Positions 1-8,937 of a stretch of DNA of 64,000 nucleotides are shown here, one piece after another (position 1 is the first letter of the stretch; each line of letters begins with the position of its first letter). A program made the position numbers and the translations under genes. The DNA is from JBBQED01 sp038320345 (lineage in GTDB: Bacteria; Bacteroidota; Bacteroidia; AKYH767-A; OLB10). The DNA lies in contig JBBQED010000006.1 in the NCBI GenBank assembly GCA_038320345.1, positions 144,548 through 208,547 of the forward strand, given 5' to 3'. The notes below the pieces were generated by a model. That model saw nothing but the letters and a program-made list of their open reading frames with translations, was not told the DNA's origin and made no database searches.

Positions 1-69
1 GATCCAAATTTAAGGAATATTCAATTTAAAGGCATTTTAGAATAAATTTTTTTAGGTCACCTTCCGACC

Positions 70-77
70 TACCTTTG
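70..77 (+). promoter_or_regulatory. -7 promoter element of ade
   Basis: TACCTTTG matches the Bacteroidota -7 consensus TAnnTTTG. An AT-rich stretch with a T run lies where the -33 element should be. The ATG at 93 is only 15 nt downstream, so the leader is very short. An in-frame TTG at 75 lies inside this element and is therefore not a credible start. Confidence 0.65.
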
Positions 78-92
78 CAACAAACAACCAGT

Positions 93-1724
93 ATGGGCGC
101 AATTACAAAAATTTCAGGGAATATTGTCGATATTCTTCAGCGCAGGATTTTTAGCGGAACAGTTGAAATTCAAGAGGGAAAAATCAAAAAGATAACTCCT
201 GAAGAGACAACTTCGCAGCAATATATCATGCCCGGATTTATCGATGCTCATATTCATATTGAAAGCTCCATGTTGGTGCCCTATGAGTTTGCGAGGGTTG
301 CACTTTGCCATGGAACGGTAGCTACCATCAGCGATCCTCATGAAATCGCCAACGTATTGGGGCTAGAAGGGGTCTATTATATGCTTGAGAATGCCAGAGA
401 TGCTCGTTTGAAATTTCATTTTGGAGCTCCTTCTTGTGTACCTGCAACAACTTTTGAAACATCAGGTGCAATACTTAATCCTGAAGCAGTTGAAGAACTC
501 TTAATTCGTGATGATATTTATTATCTGAGCGAGATGATGAATTACCCAGGAGTTATTTTTAAAGATCCCGATGTTTTAAAAAAGATCAGTATTGCTAAAA
601 ATCTTGACAAACCAATAGATGGTCATGCTCCTGGATTACGAGGGGAACAAGTTGAAACTTATATTGCCGCAGGAATCACTACCGATCATGAATGTTTTAC
701 CTTAGAAGAAGCATTAGAAAAAATAAGTCATGGGATGAAAATTCTTATCCGTGAAGGTTCAGCAGCGCGGAATTATGAAGTATTGCACTCACTGCTAAAA
801 AGTCATCCTGCAAGTTGCATGTTTTGCAGTGATGATAAACATCCCGATGAATTATTACTAGGACATATCAATCAGCTTGTAAAAAGATCCGTTAAACTCG
901 GCTATGATTTATTTGATGTTTTAGAGGCGGCCTGTATTCATCCGATCACACATTATAAAATGCGGTCTGGAATGCTAAGAATTAATGATGCTGCAGATTT
1001 TATAATTGTAGATGATCTTGAAAATTTTAATGTCAGGAAGACTTTTATCGATGGAGAATTGGTGGCTGAGAACGGTCATTGCATCCTTCCTGCTAAAAAG
1101 CATACACTTGCCAATAATTTTTCTGTACAAGCAAAGAAAGAAGAGGATTTTCGGGTGAAAGCTACTGGCGCGCACCTCCGAATTATTGAAGTAAGGGATG
1201 GACAATTGATCACTGGAGAACTACATGAACCGGCACACATCCAAGGTGAGTTTGCTATTGCTGATCAGGAACGTGATCTGCTAAAAATTGTAGTCGTAAA
1301 TCGTTATCAGGATCTTCAACCCGCCATTGCTTTCATTAAAAACTTTGGATTGAAAAACGGGGCTATTGCTTCAAGTGTTGCGCATGATTCACATAATATT
1401 ATTTGTGTGGGCACTGATGATGCTTCAATCTGCAGGGCTGTAAACCTTATCATCAAAAATACAGGAGGATTAAGTCTTGTTAATGGCGAAGAAGAACTTT
1501 CCATCGCATTACCAGTTGCAGGATTGATGAGTGATCAGGATTGTGAAACTATCGGTAATGCCTATGCTAAAATCGACCGTAAAGCAAAAGAAATGGGATC
1601 TACACTTAGAGCACCTTATATGTCGCTTTCCTTTATGGCATTGCTTGTGATTCCACAACTGAAACTAAGTGATAAAGGATTATTTGATGGAAAAGAATTT
1701 AAATTCTCTTCTGTCTTTTTGTGA
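93..1724 (+). CDS. ade: adenine deaminase
   Basis: Amidohydrolase of 543 aa that converts adenine to hypoxanthine and ammonia in purine salvage, in the cytoplasm. The metal-binding signature GFIDAHIHIESSM is near residues 48-60. Further catalytic-domain motifs are DGHAPGLRG and CSDDKHPDE, and the C-terminal domain carries GLMSDQD and a final hydrophobic segment, as in the AdeC family. The length is near the usual 540-600 aa. ATG 93 is preferred over the in-frame TTG at 75 because the -7 promoter element overlaps that TTG. It is transcribed alone, convergent with the next gene. The family assignment is secure; substrate choice within adenine deaminases is inferred. Confidence 0.93.
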   Translation: MGAITKISGNIVDILQRRIFSGTVEIQEGKIKKITPEETTSQQYIMPGFIDAHIHIESSMLVPYEFARVALCHGTVATISDPHEIANVLGLEGVYYMLENARDARLKFHFGAPSCVPATTFETSGAILNPEAVEELLIRDDIYYLSEMMNYPGVIFKDPDVLKKISIAKNLDKPIDGHAPGLRGEQVETYIAAGITTDHECFTLEEALEKISHGMKILIREGSAARNYEVLHSLLKSHPASCMFCSDDKHPDELLLGHINQLVKRSVKLGYDLFDVLEAACIHPITHYKMRSGMLRINDAADFIIVDDLENFNVRKTFIDGELVAENGHCILPAKKHTLANNFSVQAKKEEDFRVKATGAHLRIIEVRDGQLITGELHEPAHIQGEFAIADQERDLLKIVVVNRYQDLQPAIAFIKNFGLKNGAIASSVAHDSHNIICVGTDDASICRAVNLIIKNTGGLSLVNGEEELSIALPVAGLMSDQDCETIGNAYAKIDRKAKEMGSTLRAPYMSLSFMALLVIPQLKLSDKGLFDGKEFKFSSVFL

Positions 1725-1737
1725 TCTACGCTTATTT

Positions 1738-3777
1738 TTATCGGAGTAACGTAATCGTTCCCTGCTGGGTTATCGAGATATTACTTCCATTAACTATTCG
1801 AGCAATATAACGATAAATACCTGCGCTTGCATCCCTCCCATCCCAATATTTTTCGGGAGTATTTGTATCAAATATCAGTGCTCCAAAGCGATTAAAAATT
1901 TTAAAGGAAAACGACTGATAATCGAAAGCACTTATCCGTAATACATCATTCAAACCATCATCATCCGGAGAAAAAGCAGATGGAACATACATTAGCACTG
2001 GACATTTTTCCACAATGCTAAAACTCATTTTCGCAGAACAGGAATTTACATCGGTAACGATTAGCTCATAATTTCCTAGCTTGTGGATTTGCACTACTTC
2101 ATTGGTATCTTTTATAGGCAACCAGTAATAGTGTGCGGCAGGTGATGCTGTAAGTAATGGAAACTGTTCAAGTATCCCACAAAGATCACCACTGAAATTA
2201 ATAGCAGGTGTAGGAACTTCAAGTCCATCAATTCTTAGATCCGCGGTAGAACTACAACCATTTTCATTTACTTGAACTGTGTATTGATGATTTGACGTTG
2301 CAGAGATAGAGGAAGTGGTTTCACCTGTCGACCATAAATACGAATCATAGGGCCCTCCCGCACTTAACACTATTGTATCATTATTGCAAATCGCAGTATC
2401 GGTACCAAGGTCAATTAAGGGCACTGATTTTACGAGAATTGAATCAAAGAGCGTATCATTATAACATGGATAATGTACTATCATCTCAACTGGATATGTA
2501 CCAGCTTGGTTGTAGTGATGATAAAATAAATGAGACAGCGGTTGCGTCTGACTAAAATTATCTCCGGTATGCCAAGTTACATTCAGTGGCAATTCCGGAA
2601 GAACATCTACATAAAAAGTTGCGACTTCTCCTTCACAAATTTCTTGTGCTGAGAATTCATATACCTTATCGAAATTAGATTGCACAAAATTTGGAAGACC
2701 GTTATAACAAGATGCACCATCTAGAAAAACTGCATTTCGGTTAAAACCACAGGAGGTGCCTTTGCTACTAGGATTTTGAATTTTACCAATGTAAGAACTA
2801 ACGGCAACTGCCACATAAATAGCTCCATCAGGACCATACTGCAACTGACCAAAAGTACCGCTATAGAGTGAATCAAGCACCACTAAATTACAATTACCTG
2901 TACCTAAAGAATCATACAAATCCAGTTGATATAGTCGTGGCAACAAATTCGTTGAAACGTACAAGAATTTTTCATCCTGCGAGAATGTAATTCCGAACGG
3001 ATAATAAATCCCGCAATTACTATACTGCTGATTTAAAGTAACTATACCACTTTGCTTATCGAAATTAAATGTTTCAATTAGATCTAACACAGGCACTGTA
3101 AGCGAAATCTTTTTTCCGGTCAGAGAAAACCGCATCTGTCCATCTTTAGCAAAAGCTCCTGAATGAGAAGCGCCACAATTACTATTTACTGGAACAGTGT
3201 CTACTCCATTCTGAGTGATTCGAAACGCGGAGAATTCATTGGAGTTATACTCATGGGTGAGCAACCAGAAATCAGAACCGTTCTGTTGTAATGTTGCCGT
3301 CAATTTATTACACCTATTTTTCTGCAGCAGATTATTCTTAGAAGTGACAATCGCAATACCGGAAGTACGGTCAATTAATGCATACTTCAACTGAATAGAA
3401 TCTGCTTTTTCTTGCAAGTAAAAAAGAAAACAATGAAGTGGATATCCTGGAAAGGGAATAAAAATACATTCGCTGGAGTTTGCTATTCCTAATACACTCA
3501 AATCACCGTTCTGAATCATTTGTTGCGCATCATCGAAGATGGTATCTCCATTACTATAATATAAAAGATTCCCACTGCAATCGCTGATGGTAGAAGTACC
3601 AAAAATGGAACGCATATTATTGGGAGATGAAAGAGGTGAAGATCGCTGATCGAATTGCAAGGATGCGTGATTTCCAAACGACCATCTTTCACGTATCTGT
3701 TGAGCAATTGTCCCCGAAAAAAAAAGACAAAAGACAGGTATCAGCACCGATTTTAAGATGTGATACCCGTCTTTCAT
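1738..3777 (-). CDS. secreted protein with gliding-motility-type (T9SS type B) C-terminal domain
   Basis: A 679-aa exported protein. A signal peptide (hydrophobic VLIPVFCLFFSGTIAQ) is followed by about 340 residues with propeller-like repeats such as FGQLQYGPDGAIYVA. A PKD-like segment (VTWHTGDNF...YNQAGTYPVEMIVHYP) and an Ig-like segment (LWSTGETTSSISA) follow. The last 85 residues are a CHU_C/gliding-motility C-terminal domain: VPSAFSPDDDGLNDVLRI, FKIFNRFGALIF, YWDGRDASAGIYRY. That domain is a T9SS secretion and surface-anchoring signal, so the protein should be on or outside the outer membrane. The substrate or ligand is unknown. It may be co-transcribed with the minus-strand T9SS gene upstream (gap 73 nt), but no clear TAnnTTTG element is seen. 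Confidence 0.85.
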   Translation of the reverse strand: MKDGYHILKSVLIPVFCLFFSGTIAQQIRERWSFGNHASLQFDQRSSPLSSPNNMRSIFGTSTISDCSGNLLYYSNGDTIFDDAQQMIQNGDLSVLGIANSSECIFIPFPGYPLHCFLFYLQEKADSIQLKYALIDRTSGIAIVTSKNNLLQKNRCNKLTATLQQNGSDFWLLTHEYNSNEFSAFRITQNGVDTVPVNSNCGASHSGAFAKDGQMRFSLTGKKISLTVPVLDLIETFNFDKQSGIVTLNQQYSNCGIYYPFGITFSQDEKFLYVSTNLLPRLYQLDLYDSLGTGNCNLVVLDSLYSGTFGQLQYGPDGAIYVAVAVSSYIGKIQNPSSKGTSCGFNRNAVFLDGASCYNGLPNFVQSNFDKVYEFSAQEICEGEVATFYVDVLPELPLNVTWHTGDNFSQTQPLSHLFYHHYNQAGTYPVEMIVHYPCYNDTLFDSILVKSVPLIDLGTDTAICNNDTIVLSAGGPYDSYLWSTGETTSSISATSNHQYTVQVNENGCSSTADLRIDGLEVPTPAINFSGDLCGILEQFPLLTASPAAHYYWLPIKDTNEVVQIHKLGNYELIVTDVNSCSAKMSFSIVEKCPVLMYVPSAFSPDDDGLNDVLRISAFDYQSFSFKIFNRFGALIFDTNTPEKYWDGRDASAGIYRYIARIVNGSNISITQQGTITLLR

Positions 3778-3850
3778 TGGGTTAAGTTAGTAAATAATTA
3801 ATTCAAGTCAAAATGTTCAAGATCAACAAAAGATTTTCTCTGTGCTGATA

Positions 3851-5434
3851 TTATTGTTTCATGATTCTCTGTGTTAACACACCTTCTGAAGATGTAATTT
3901 TGACAAAGTATACTCCTGAAGTTAACGAGGCAAGATCGAGTTTAGCATTTCCTTTCATTTGCGTTTTATTCATGACTAGCTTTCCATCCACGCTCAAAAT
4001 TTCTAATTGATAAGATCCAGATAATTCCTGATCGAAAGTAATATTCAATTCGTTATCCACAAGAGTTGGTGAAAGATGAATCGTAGTAGGCGAATTTGCT
4101 GGAGCTTGAGTGAGTGAAGTAAGGGTACCATTCAAATAACGAGCACCGATATCATCTGCATAGTTCTGTAAAACATTCACTGCACCTAGGGGACCAGCGG
4201 CGAAACCAGTGATATAAGCAACATCCATATCAAAATGACCTCCTGCAACTAAGTTCAGAGGCCCTATTGAACCATTCATTCGTACATCACTAGGACTCAA
4301 TCCCGCTCCGGGCATCGACCAATCCTGTCCTGGAAATGCTGTATCTGTTGTACCGGAAAACATATAAGATGATGGAGTATTTGTACCACCAATTCCAGCA
4401 CCTCTTCCATCGCCACCAAAAGTTAGCGGCAAGCCATCCAGCCATTCGCCTTTACAATAACTATAGAAACCCGATCCTGAAGGATTTCCATAGGGAACAT
4501 TATTTATATTTTGGTAGTAAATACTATTGGAGAGCGTTGGAGATAAAAACTTAACCCCTTGCGCAGGATCATAGACTTGAGGAACACTATTGTATACGTA
4601 CACCATATTTCTGCCCACATCAGTTCCCACGTAATCATCAGCAAAATTACCAAGATCAAAATCAGTAAACAAACTCACATACACATCATGATAATCGATT
4701 CCTGAATAATTTGCAATTTGGTAATTGAAGAAGATAGAATTATTGAGTGCAGGATCATTGGGACGATCAAATGCATACGCCATCCCATGAATTTCAATAC
4801 CTAGAGATGGAATATTAAATGGTGATGGAGCATAGTTATCATTACAGATAAAATAAATTGCCTGATCCCCTAAAATAGAAGGAAATTCACCGAGTGCTGG
4901 TTCATAAATTCCATTTGCATTACTATCAAAAAAAGGAGCTAATACAGGATTGAAATTACTTCCAGCAGGAGCATTTCCAGGCCATGTAGAAATTGAAGCG
5001 GGCATGATATACATCAAATCATTCCAATGTGCAATATGATAATCGATGTCTGCTTTATTTACTTTCCAAATCGAATTCCATACAACAGGATCCGCTGATG
5101 TTCCATTCACGGTATCCAGAGGTCCGGGATAATAACCTACTTCACCATTCTGATTATAAGTTTGTGCAGCCATGTGCAGATTTCCTTGAGGATCTAAGCC
5201 GCCAATCCATAAGGAACCTGTATATATGGACATGTTTCCTGTACCTTTCGGTACTTCGTAGGTCGGACTTTGAGTTACGGGATCCCAAAAATGCGAGAGT
5301 TCATTATTGATCCTCGCATTCACATTATTGATATCCAAATTCGCTCCGGTATAAATCAATTGAGCGGAGGTAACTGCAGGCAGAAAGATCACTGCTAGGA
5401 CAAACAATTTCATCAAAAGTAGAGTCTGTTTCAT
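3851..5434 (-). CDS. secreted protein with T9SS type A sorting domain
   Basis: A 527-aa exported protein. The signal peptide is within the first 25 residues (MKLFVLAVIFLPAVTSAQ). The body is rich in Asn, Gly and Tyr and begins with the pattern ITGANLDINNVNARINNELS-like then SLWIGGLDPQGNLHMAAQTY, known from uncharacterised Bacteroidota T9SS cargo. The C-terminal ~75 residues form a Por-secretion tail: ITFDQELSGSYQLEILSVDG, LDLASLTSGVYFVKI, TQRIMKQ. It is expected to be secreted or attached to the cell surface. No catalytic motif is recognised. ATG 5434 precedes a second in-frame ATG at 5410 that also gives a full signal peptide, so the exact start is uncertain. Confidence 0.82.
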   Translation of the reverse strand: MKQTLLLMKLFVLAVIFLPAVTSAQLIYTGANLDINNVNARINNELSHFWDPVTQSPTYEVPKGTGNMSIYTGSLWIGGLDPQGNLHMAAQTYNQNGEVGYYPGPLDTVNGTSADPVVWNSIWKVNKADIDYHIAHWNDLMYIMPASISTWPGNAPAGSNFNPVLAPFFDSNANGIYEPALGEFPSILGDQAIYFICNDNYAPSPFNIPSLGIEIHGMAYAFDRPNDPALNNSIFFNYQIANYSGIDYHDVYVSLFTDFDLGNFADDYVGTDVGRNMVYVYNSVPQVYDPAQGVKFLSPTLSNSIYYQNINNVPYGNPSGSGFYSYCKGEWLDGLPLTFGGDGRGAGIGGTNTPSSYMFSGTTDTAFPGQDWSMPGAGLSPSDVRMNGSIGPLNLVAGGHFDMDVAYITGFAAGPLGAVNVLQNYADDIGARYLNGTLTSLTQAPANSPTTIHLSPTLVDNELNITFDQELSGSYQLEILSVDGKLVMNKTQMKGNAKLDLASLTSGVYFVKITSSEGVLTQRIMKQ

Positions 5435-5501
5435 AAGATTAATTTTTTAGAGGTGTTTACAGATAAGAGCCCTTCTGCACTGTTTTCGTTGCCTCGTATT
5501 T

Positions 5502-6944
5502 TTATTTTTTATTGAAATTAATACGCACACCTGCTTTTAGACCAGTATAACGGTGACGGATATCCGGAATAGATTCAGCAGTAGTAGAGGATCCCAGTGC
5601 CTGCTGATAATAAGTCTGCAAGAAGATATCAAACATACCCGATAATTTTCTAACTACACTTAACGAAATCGTAGCATCTAATCGATTAGTAGTTTTGAAG
5701 ATGGGCAGTAGAGGTTCGATAAAACTTTTTTCATCAGTGCTCAATTCAGAATAATTGATAGATTGCTTTTGAGAAAATGTGTACATCAGCCCTGCACTTC
5801 CTTCGAAGATCCAATTTTTCTGAACCAAACTATATCCTATTGTTACTGGAAGTTGCATTTTTGATTCAGCAATACTAACTGGCACATTTGCTTTGATTAT
5901 TTCGTTCACTTCAGTGGAATCATAAATGGTTAAAGGAACGGGAGGATCAAAAGGGGAAAGAATGAATCCAGTGATAGAATCCACCTGCCAGAAAAAACGC
6001 TCGAGGTAAAATTTATAATTAAGCACATAGGAACTTTTTGCCATTTGCCATCCCCCTGTAACAAACAGATGCTCATTTAAAGGATAGCGAAACGATATTC
6101 CATACCCATAATTCCTATTGATACTACCTCGGTTCAATTTGATGTCAACGCTATCACTACTAGCAGAAAATTGGGTTAAATCATAGGGTACTATTCCATA
6201 TAGATCTATGGCAAGAGGTAAAACTCCAGAAGAAGTAGAAGGGGAAAGACCTGGCAAAGAATCTAAAAAAATTCTTGATTGTGGAAATTCATTCCTTTGT
6301 GATTCCTCCAATGAAATCAATTTTAATTCACAAAGCTTCATCAGAGCTGGATTCCGATTCTCCTCTAAAGCAATTTCATTAGTTACAGCGGCAGAAAATA
6401 TTTTCGTAGATAGCGCATCTGAAACAATACTTGAAGTAACTCTTTTCTTTTTCTGTGATGAGGTTAAAAGTGCTTTCTTTTTACGCATCAGATTTTGTTG
6501 ATGAATCTGTGTTGGGGAATTTATATTATGTTGTAATCGCCTTCCAGAATTGCTTTGAGTTAGAACATTTTTTTCATTGTTTTTACTTGAATCTGCATGA
6601 GGAGTATGTTGCTTTTTAATTAGTGGTGATCCTTCAGTGTTACTGCTAACTTTAGTATTTTCATTCTGCTGAATTTCTTTCGGATTTTGGCTACTTGAAT
6701 TTAATGATTGGTCTACATAAGTATAGTTATTAGCTGCAATCACTTCTGGATTATTGATTAAAAGATATCCAGCAAAAAGTAATGCCAGCAAGAGATCAGA
6801 AAATAAAAATCCCCTCAACCAATTCCGACCTGTATCATTGAGGCCTTCATTCACCTGTTCCCAAGTGAGGGCCGACTCTTCTCCTGCATCCTGAAGTTTC
6901 CTTCGGATACGATCATCGAAATGTTCTTCCTGATTCATTTTCAT
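5502..6944 (-). CDS. anti-sigma-like membrane protein with C-terminal outer-membrane-barrel-like domain
   Basis: A 480-aa protein of unknown exact function. Residues 1-42 are a soluble acidic N-terminus (EEHFDDRIRRKLQDA...TWEQVNEGL) of the type seen in Bacteroidota anti-sigma proteins. Residues about 43-64 form one membrane helix (FLFSDLLLALLFAGYLLI). Residues 65-240 are Ser/Asn/Lys/Gln-rich and low in complexity. The last ~220 residues show alternating aromatic beta strands (GYGISFRYPLNEHLFVTGGW) and end in TGLKAGVRINFNKK, like an outer-membrane beta barrel. Its ATG overlaps the TGA of the upstream sigma factor (ATGA), so the two are translationally coupled. It is probably the cognate regulator of that sigma factor; this is inferred from position and topology. 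Confidence 0.72.
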   Translation of the reverse strand: MKMNQEEHFDDRIRRKLQDAGEESALTWEQVNEGLNDTGRNWLRGFLFSDLLLALLFAGYLLINNPEVIAANNYTYVDQSLNSSSQNPKEIQQNENTKVSSNTEGSPLIKKQHTPHADSSKNNEKNVLTQSNSGRRLQHNINSPTQIHQQNLMRKKKALLTSSQKKKRVTSSIVSDALSTKIFSAAVTNEIALEENRNPALMKLCELKLISLEESQRNEFPQSRIFLDSLPGLSPSTSSGVLPLAIDLYGIVPYDLTQFSASSDSVDIKLNRGSINRNYGYGISFRYPLNEHLFVTGGWQMAKSSYVLNYKFYLERFFWQVDSITGFILSPFDPPVPLTIYDSTEVNEIIKANVPVSIAESKMQLPVTIGYSLVQKNWIFEGSAGLMYTFSQKQSINYSELSTDEKSFIEPLLPIFKTTNRLDATISLSVVRKLSGMFDIFLQTYYQQALGSSTTAESIPDIRHRYTGLKAGVRINFNKK

Positions 6945-7498
6945 CTTCCTTTTAATAAAGTTTTCTCAGCCATCTGCTGAGCAGCAATAATTGATTTCTG
7001 CAATTGCAATCTAGCTTTCAACAATTGACTTCTAGAAGTACTTTCTGCGATTTGAAGTGCTGATGCAATTTCTTGATGCGCGTATCCTTCTAGCACATAG
7101 AGATTAAATACAGTACGGTAACCAGCAGGGAGCTGAGCGATCAGTTTTAATAATTCTTTTTCTGAAATTTTATCAAGGGCATAGTCAAAATCAGGATGCA
7201 CTTCAAAATCGCCAGACTGATCATCCAATCGAAGTTCCTGATGTGTTCTTAGCGCTTTGAGGGCAGTAGTCACCATGATTCTACGGATCCAACCCTCTAA
7301 TGAGCCTTCACTTTTAAAAGAGCTGATATGACTGAAAACTTTGATAAACCCTTCCTGTAGTACATCTTGAGCCCGAGCACGATCATCCATATAACGCACG
7401 CAAACAGCCATCATGCGGCTATTAAACCGCTGAAACAACTCACGTTGTGCCTGAGGATTATTTGCCTTGCATCCTTGGATTAGCTCCTGTTCGGTCAT
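6941..7498 (-). CDS. ECF-type RNA polymerase sigma factor
   Basis: A 185-aa sigma-70 family factor of the extracytoplasmic-function type. Region 2 is LFQRFNSRMMAVCVRYMDDR followed by AQDVLQEGFIKVF. Region 4 is LPAGYRTVFNLYVLEGYAHQEIASAL with helix-turn-helix residues STSRSQLLKAR. It directs polymerase to a small regulon, usually controlled by an anti-sigma factor, here most likely the product of the overlapping downstream gene. The reading frame is open to a TTG at 7540, but that codon overlaps a -7 element (7538-7545), so the ATG at 7498 (MTEQELIQGC) is chosen. This leaves a leader of about 30-35 nt. Confidence 0.9.
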   Translation of the reverse strand: MTEQELIQGCKANNPQAQRELFQRFNSRMMAVCVRYMDDRARAQDVLQEGFIKVFSHISSFKSEGSLEGWIRRIMVTTALKALRTHQELRLDDQSGDFEVHPDFDYALDKISEKELLKLIAQLPAGYRTVFNLYVLEGYAHQEIASALQIAESTSRSQLLKARLQLQKSIIAAQQMAEKTLLKGR

Positions 7499-7537
7499 GA
7501 TCGGCTTTAGAATCAATTGATAAAGATAAGACCCTTT

Positions 7538-7545
7538 CAAAGCTA
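7538..7545 (-). promoter_or_regulatory. -7 promoter element of the sigma/anti-sigma operon
   Basis: On the minus strand this reads TAGCTTTG, an exact TAnnTTTG match about 40 nt upstream of the ATG at 7498. It excludes the more upstream TTG as a start. Confidence 0.65.
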
Positions 7546-7813
7546 CTTCCGTTGCCTGTAATTTAAAATAATCGCTAAACTTCGGAGCGTTTAATAAAAT
7601 TAAAAATTGTTGCTGGTAATAGCGATCTTTTTGTACCTGAAAGAGTTTTTAAATATTTAAACTTCTAAGGGCCTAAGAAATAGGACTTGTTTTCTTAAAA
7701 ATGCTTGAGTTTGTTTTTAAATCTCATTCTTCAATTATCAATTATTAACCTAATCATAATCACAACTGACAGAAATCAGACAATTTCTTAATGCCTATAG
7801 ATACTAAAACCTT

Positions 7814-7821
7814 TAATTTTG
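7814..7821 (+). promoter_or_regulatory. -7 promoter element of the small membrane protein gene
   Basis: TAATTTTG, an exact TAnnTTTG match, ends 12 nt before the ATG at 7834. The predicted transcript would have a leader of only a few nucleotides. Divergent from the sigma-factor promoter. Confidence 0.6.
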
Positions 7822-7833
7822 CGTCTATAGAAT

Positions 7834-8058
7834 ATGAAGTCACAAGCGCTCAAAAGATACTTTTTTAAACCACTGGAAATTGCTTTGGGGCTGGGTATAA
7901 TGCTGATGCTTTTTAGAATTCTATTTCCTGTTTTGCATACGTATATTAACTGGACGGTAATTCTTGCTCCCCTATTGATTTTTGCAGGAATTTTGGTTGT
8001 AGGATTCTTCTTGATTTTCCTGATTACATGGATTAATAGTTCAAGTACTGAACTTTAA
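7834..8058 (+). CDS. small two-helix membrane protein, unknown function
   Basis: A 74-aa hydrophobic protein. Two predicted membrane helices are visible, about residues 13-32 (LEIALGLGIMLMLFRILF) and 40-66 (WTVILAPLLIFAGILVVGFFLIFLI). The N-terminus is short and basic (MKSQALKRYFFK), which favours an N-in topology with both ends in the cytoplasm. There are no catalytic motifs. A good promoter element just upstream and a hairpin just downstream support it as a real gene despite its size. The family is not recognised. Confidence 0.6.
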   Translation: MKSQALKRYFFKPLEIALGLGIMLMLFRILFPVLHTYINWTVILAPLLIFAGILVVGFFLIFLITWINSSSTEL

Positions 8059-8076
8059 GCAACACTAAGAAAAAAA

Positions 8077-8099
8077 AACCCTGATTATTAGTCAGGGTT
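8077..8099 (-). terminator. intrinsic terminator of the lipoprotein gene
   Basis: Perfect 8-bp stem AACCCTGA/TCAGGGTT (8077-8084 with 8092-8099), loop TTATTAG. A run of A at 8070-8078 becomes a U run on the minus-strand transcript, so it terminates the minus-strand gene at 8123. It may also stop the plus-strand gene, but no U tract follows on that side. Confidence 0.75.
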
Positions 8100-8122
8100 C
8101 ATGATATTAGTATCTAATTTTT

Positions 8123-8776
8123 TTAAAGCGTTTTCTCAATGGGAACGAGAATTGTTCCATCGATTTCAATGGTATTACCCGTTAGATCTCCATTTGCATC
8201 GTACTCATATAATAAAGCTTTGATCTCCGCCTTCACATTTACATAAGCATTCATCCCCAATGCAGCAGGAACTTTTTCCACAGAAATTACATTCACACTA
8301 TTTGAGGCTGGTTGAGAAATTCCTACGGCTCCAACGGATGAATAATAAAAATTAGAAGCCTCATAAGAAATCGAAACTCCATCAGGACCAACATCAGATG
8401 TTGTTAGGAACGATTTAGATCCCGTTGTAAAGTGCGCTAAGAATAAAGAATCTGACTGGGCATAATCTACCCATCGAACCGTTTGGAAATTAATTCCAAC
8501 ATAAGGCACTTCATCGACATCTGCTGCATCATAAATTCCGCCTTCGTAAGCATGTTCTGAAGTATCAGGAGGCGTTGCTAAAAATCCACCAGCACTAGTT
8601 GCAGTTTGGAAGGTTGAAGAAGATTTGATTTCATACCTCACCGAAGTACCACTGATTTTTCCAACAAAATAATAGTCCGCATTGGAGGAATTGGAACTAC
8701 TACTATCTTTTTTACAGCCCGATAAGGTAGCTATTGCAATGATTAAGCAACATACATAACTAGTAATTTTTTTCAT
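8123..8776 (-). CDS. lipoprotein of unknown function
   Basis: A 217-aa exported lipoprotein. The signal sequence KKITSYVCCLIIAIATLSGC ends in a lipobox with the acylated Cys at residue 21, followed by a charged and Ser-rich linker (KKDSSSSNSS). The remainder looks like all-beta strands: YYFVGKISGTSVRYEI near the N-terminus and NTIEIDGTILVPIEK at the end. This is similar in style to small Bacteroidota surface lipoproteins. No enzymatic motif is seen. It has its own -7 element and terminator, so it is a single-gene unit. Confidence 0.7.
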   Translation of the reverse strand: MKKITSYVCCLIIAIATLSGCKKDSSSSNSSNADYYFVGKISGTSVRYEIKSSSTFQTATSAGGFLATPPDTSEHAYEGGIYDAADVDEVPYVGINFQTVRWVDYAQSDSLFLAHFTTGSKSFLTTSDVGPDGVSISYEASNFYYSSVGAVGISQPASNSVNVISVEKVPAALGMNAYVNVKAEIKALLYEYDANGDLTGNTIEIDGTILVPIEKTL

Positions 8777-8813
8777 AAATAAGGTTTTAGGGTTTTAAGG
8801 TATTATCAGTGAT

Positions 8814-8821
8814 CAAAGATA
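8814..8821 (-). promoter_or_regulatory. -7 promoter element of the lipoprotein gene
   Basis: On the minus strand it reads TATCTTTG (exact TAnnTTTG), 37 nt upstream of the ATG at 8776. Confidence 0.6.
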
Positions 8822-8937
8822 ACCACAATAGTCAACGATTCTCGCAGCAAAATTAGATTCTACTACTAATGTCCAATTCAAAATTTGCAAAATTTACTAG
8901 AAGGAATGTTATGCGGAATTCTTTTTGCAAAAAGTAA

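Noticed and set aside
7499..7540. N-terminal extension of the sigma factor from TTG 7540
   Set aside because: The TTG overlaps the -7 element, so it would not be in the mRNA.
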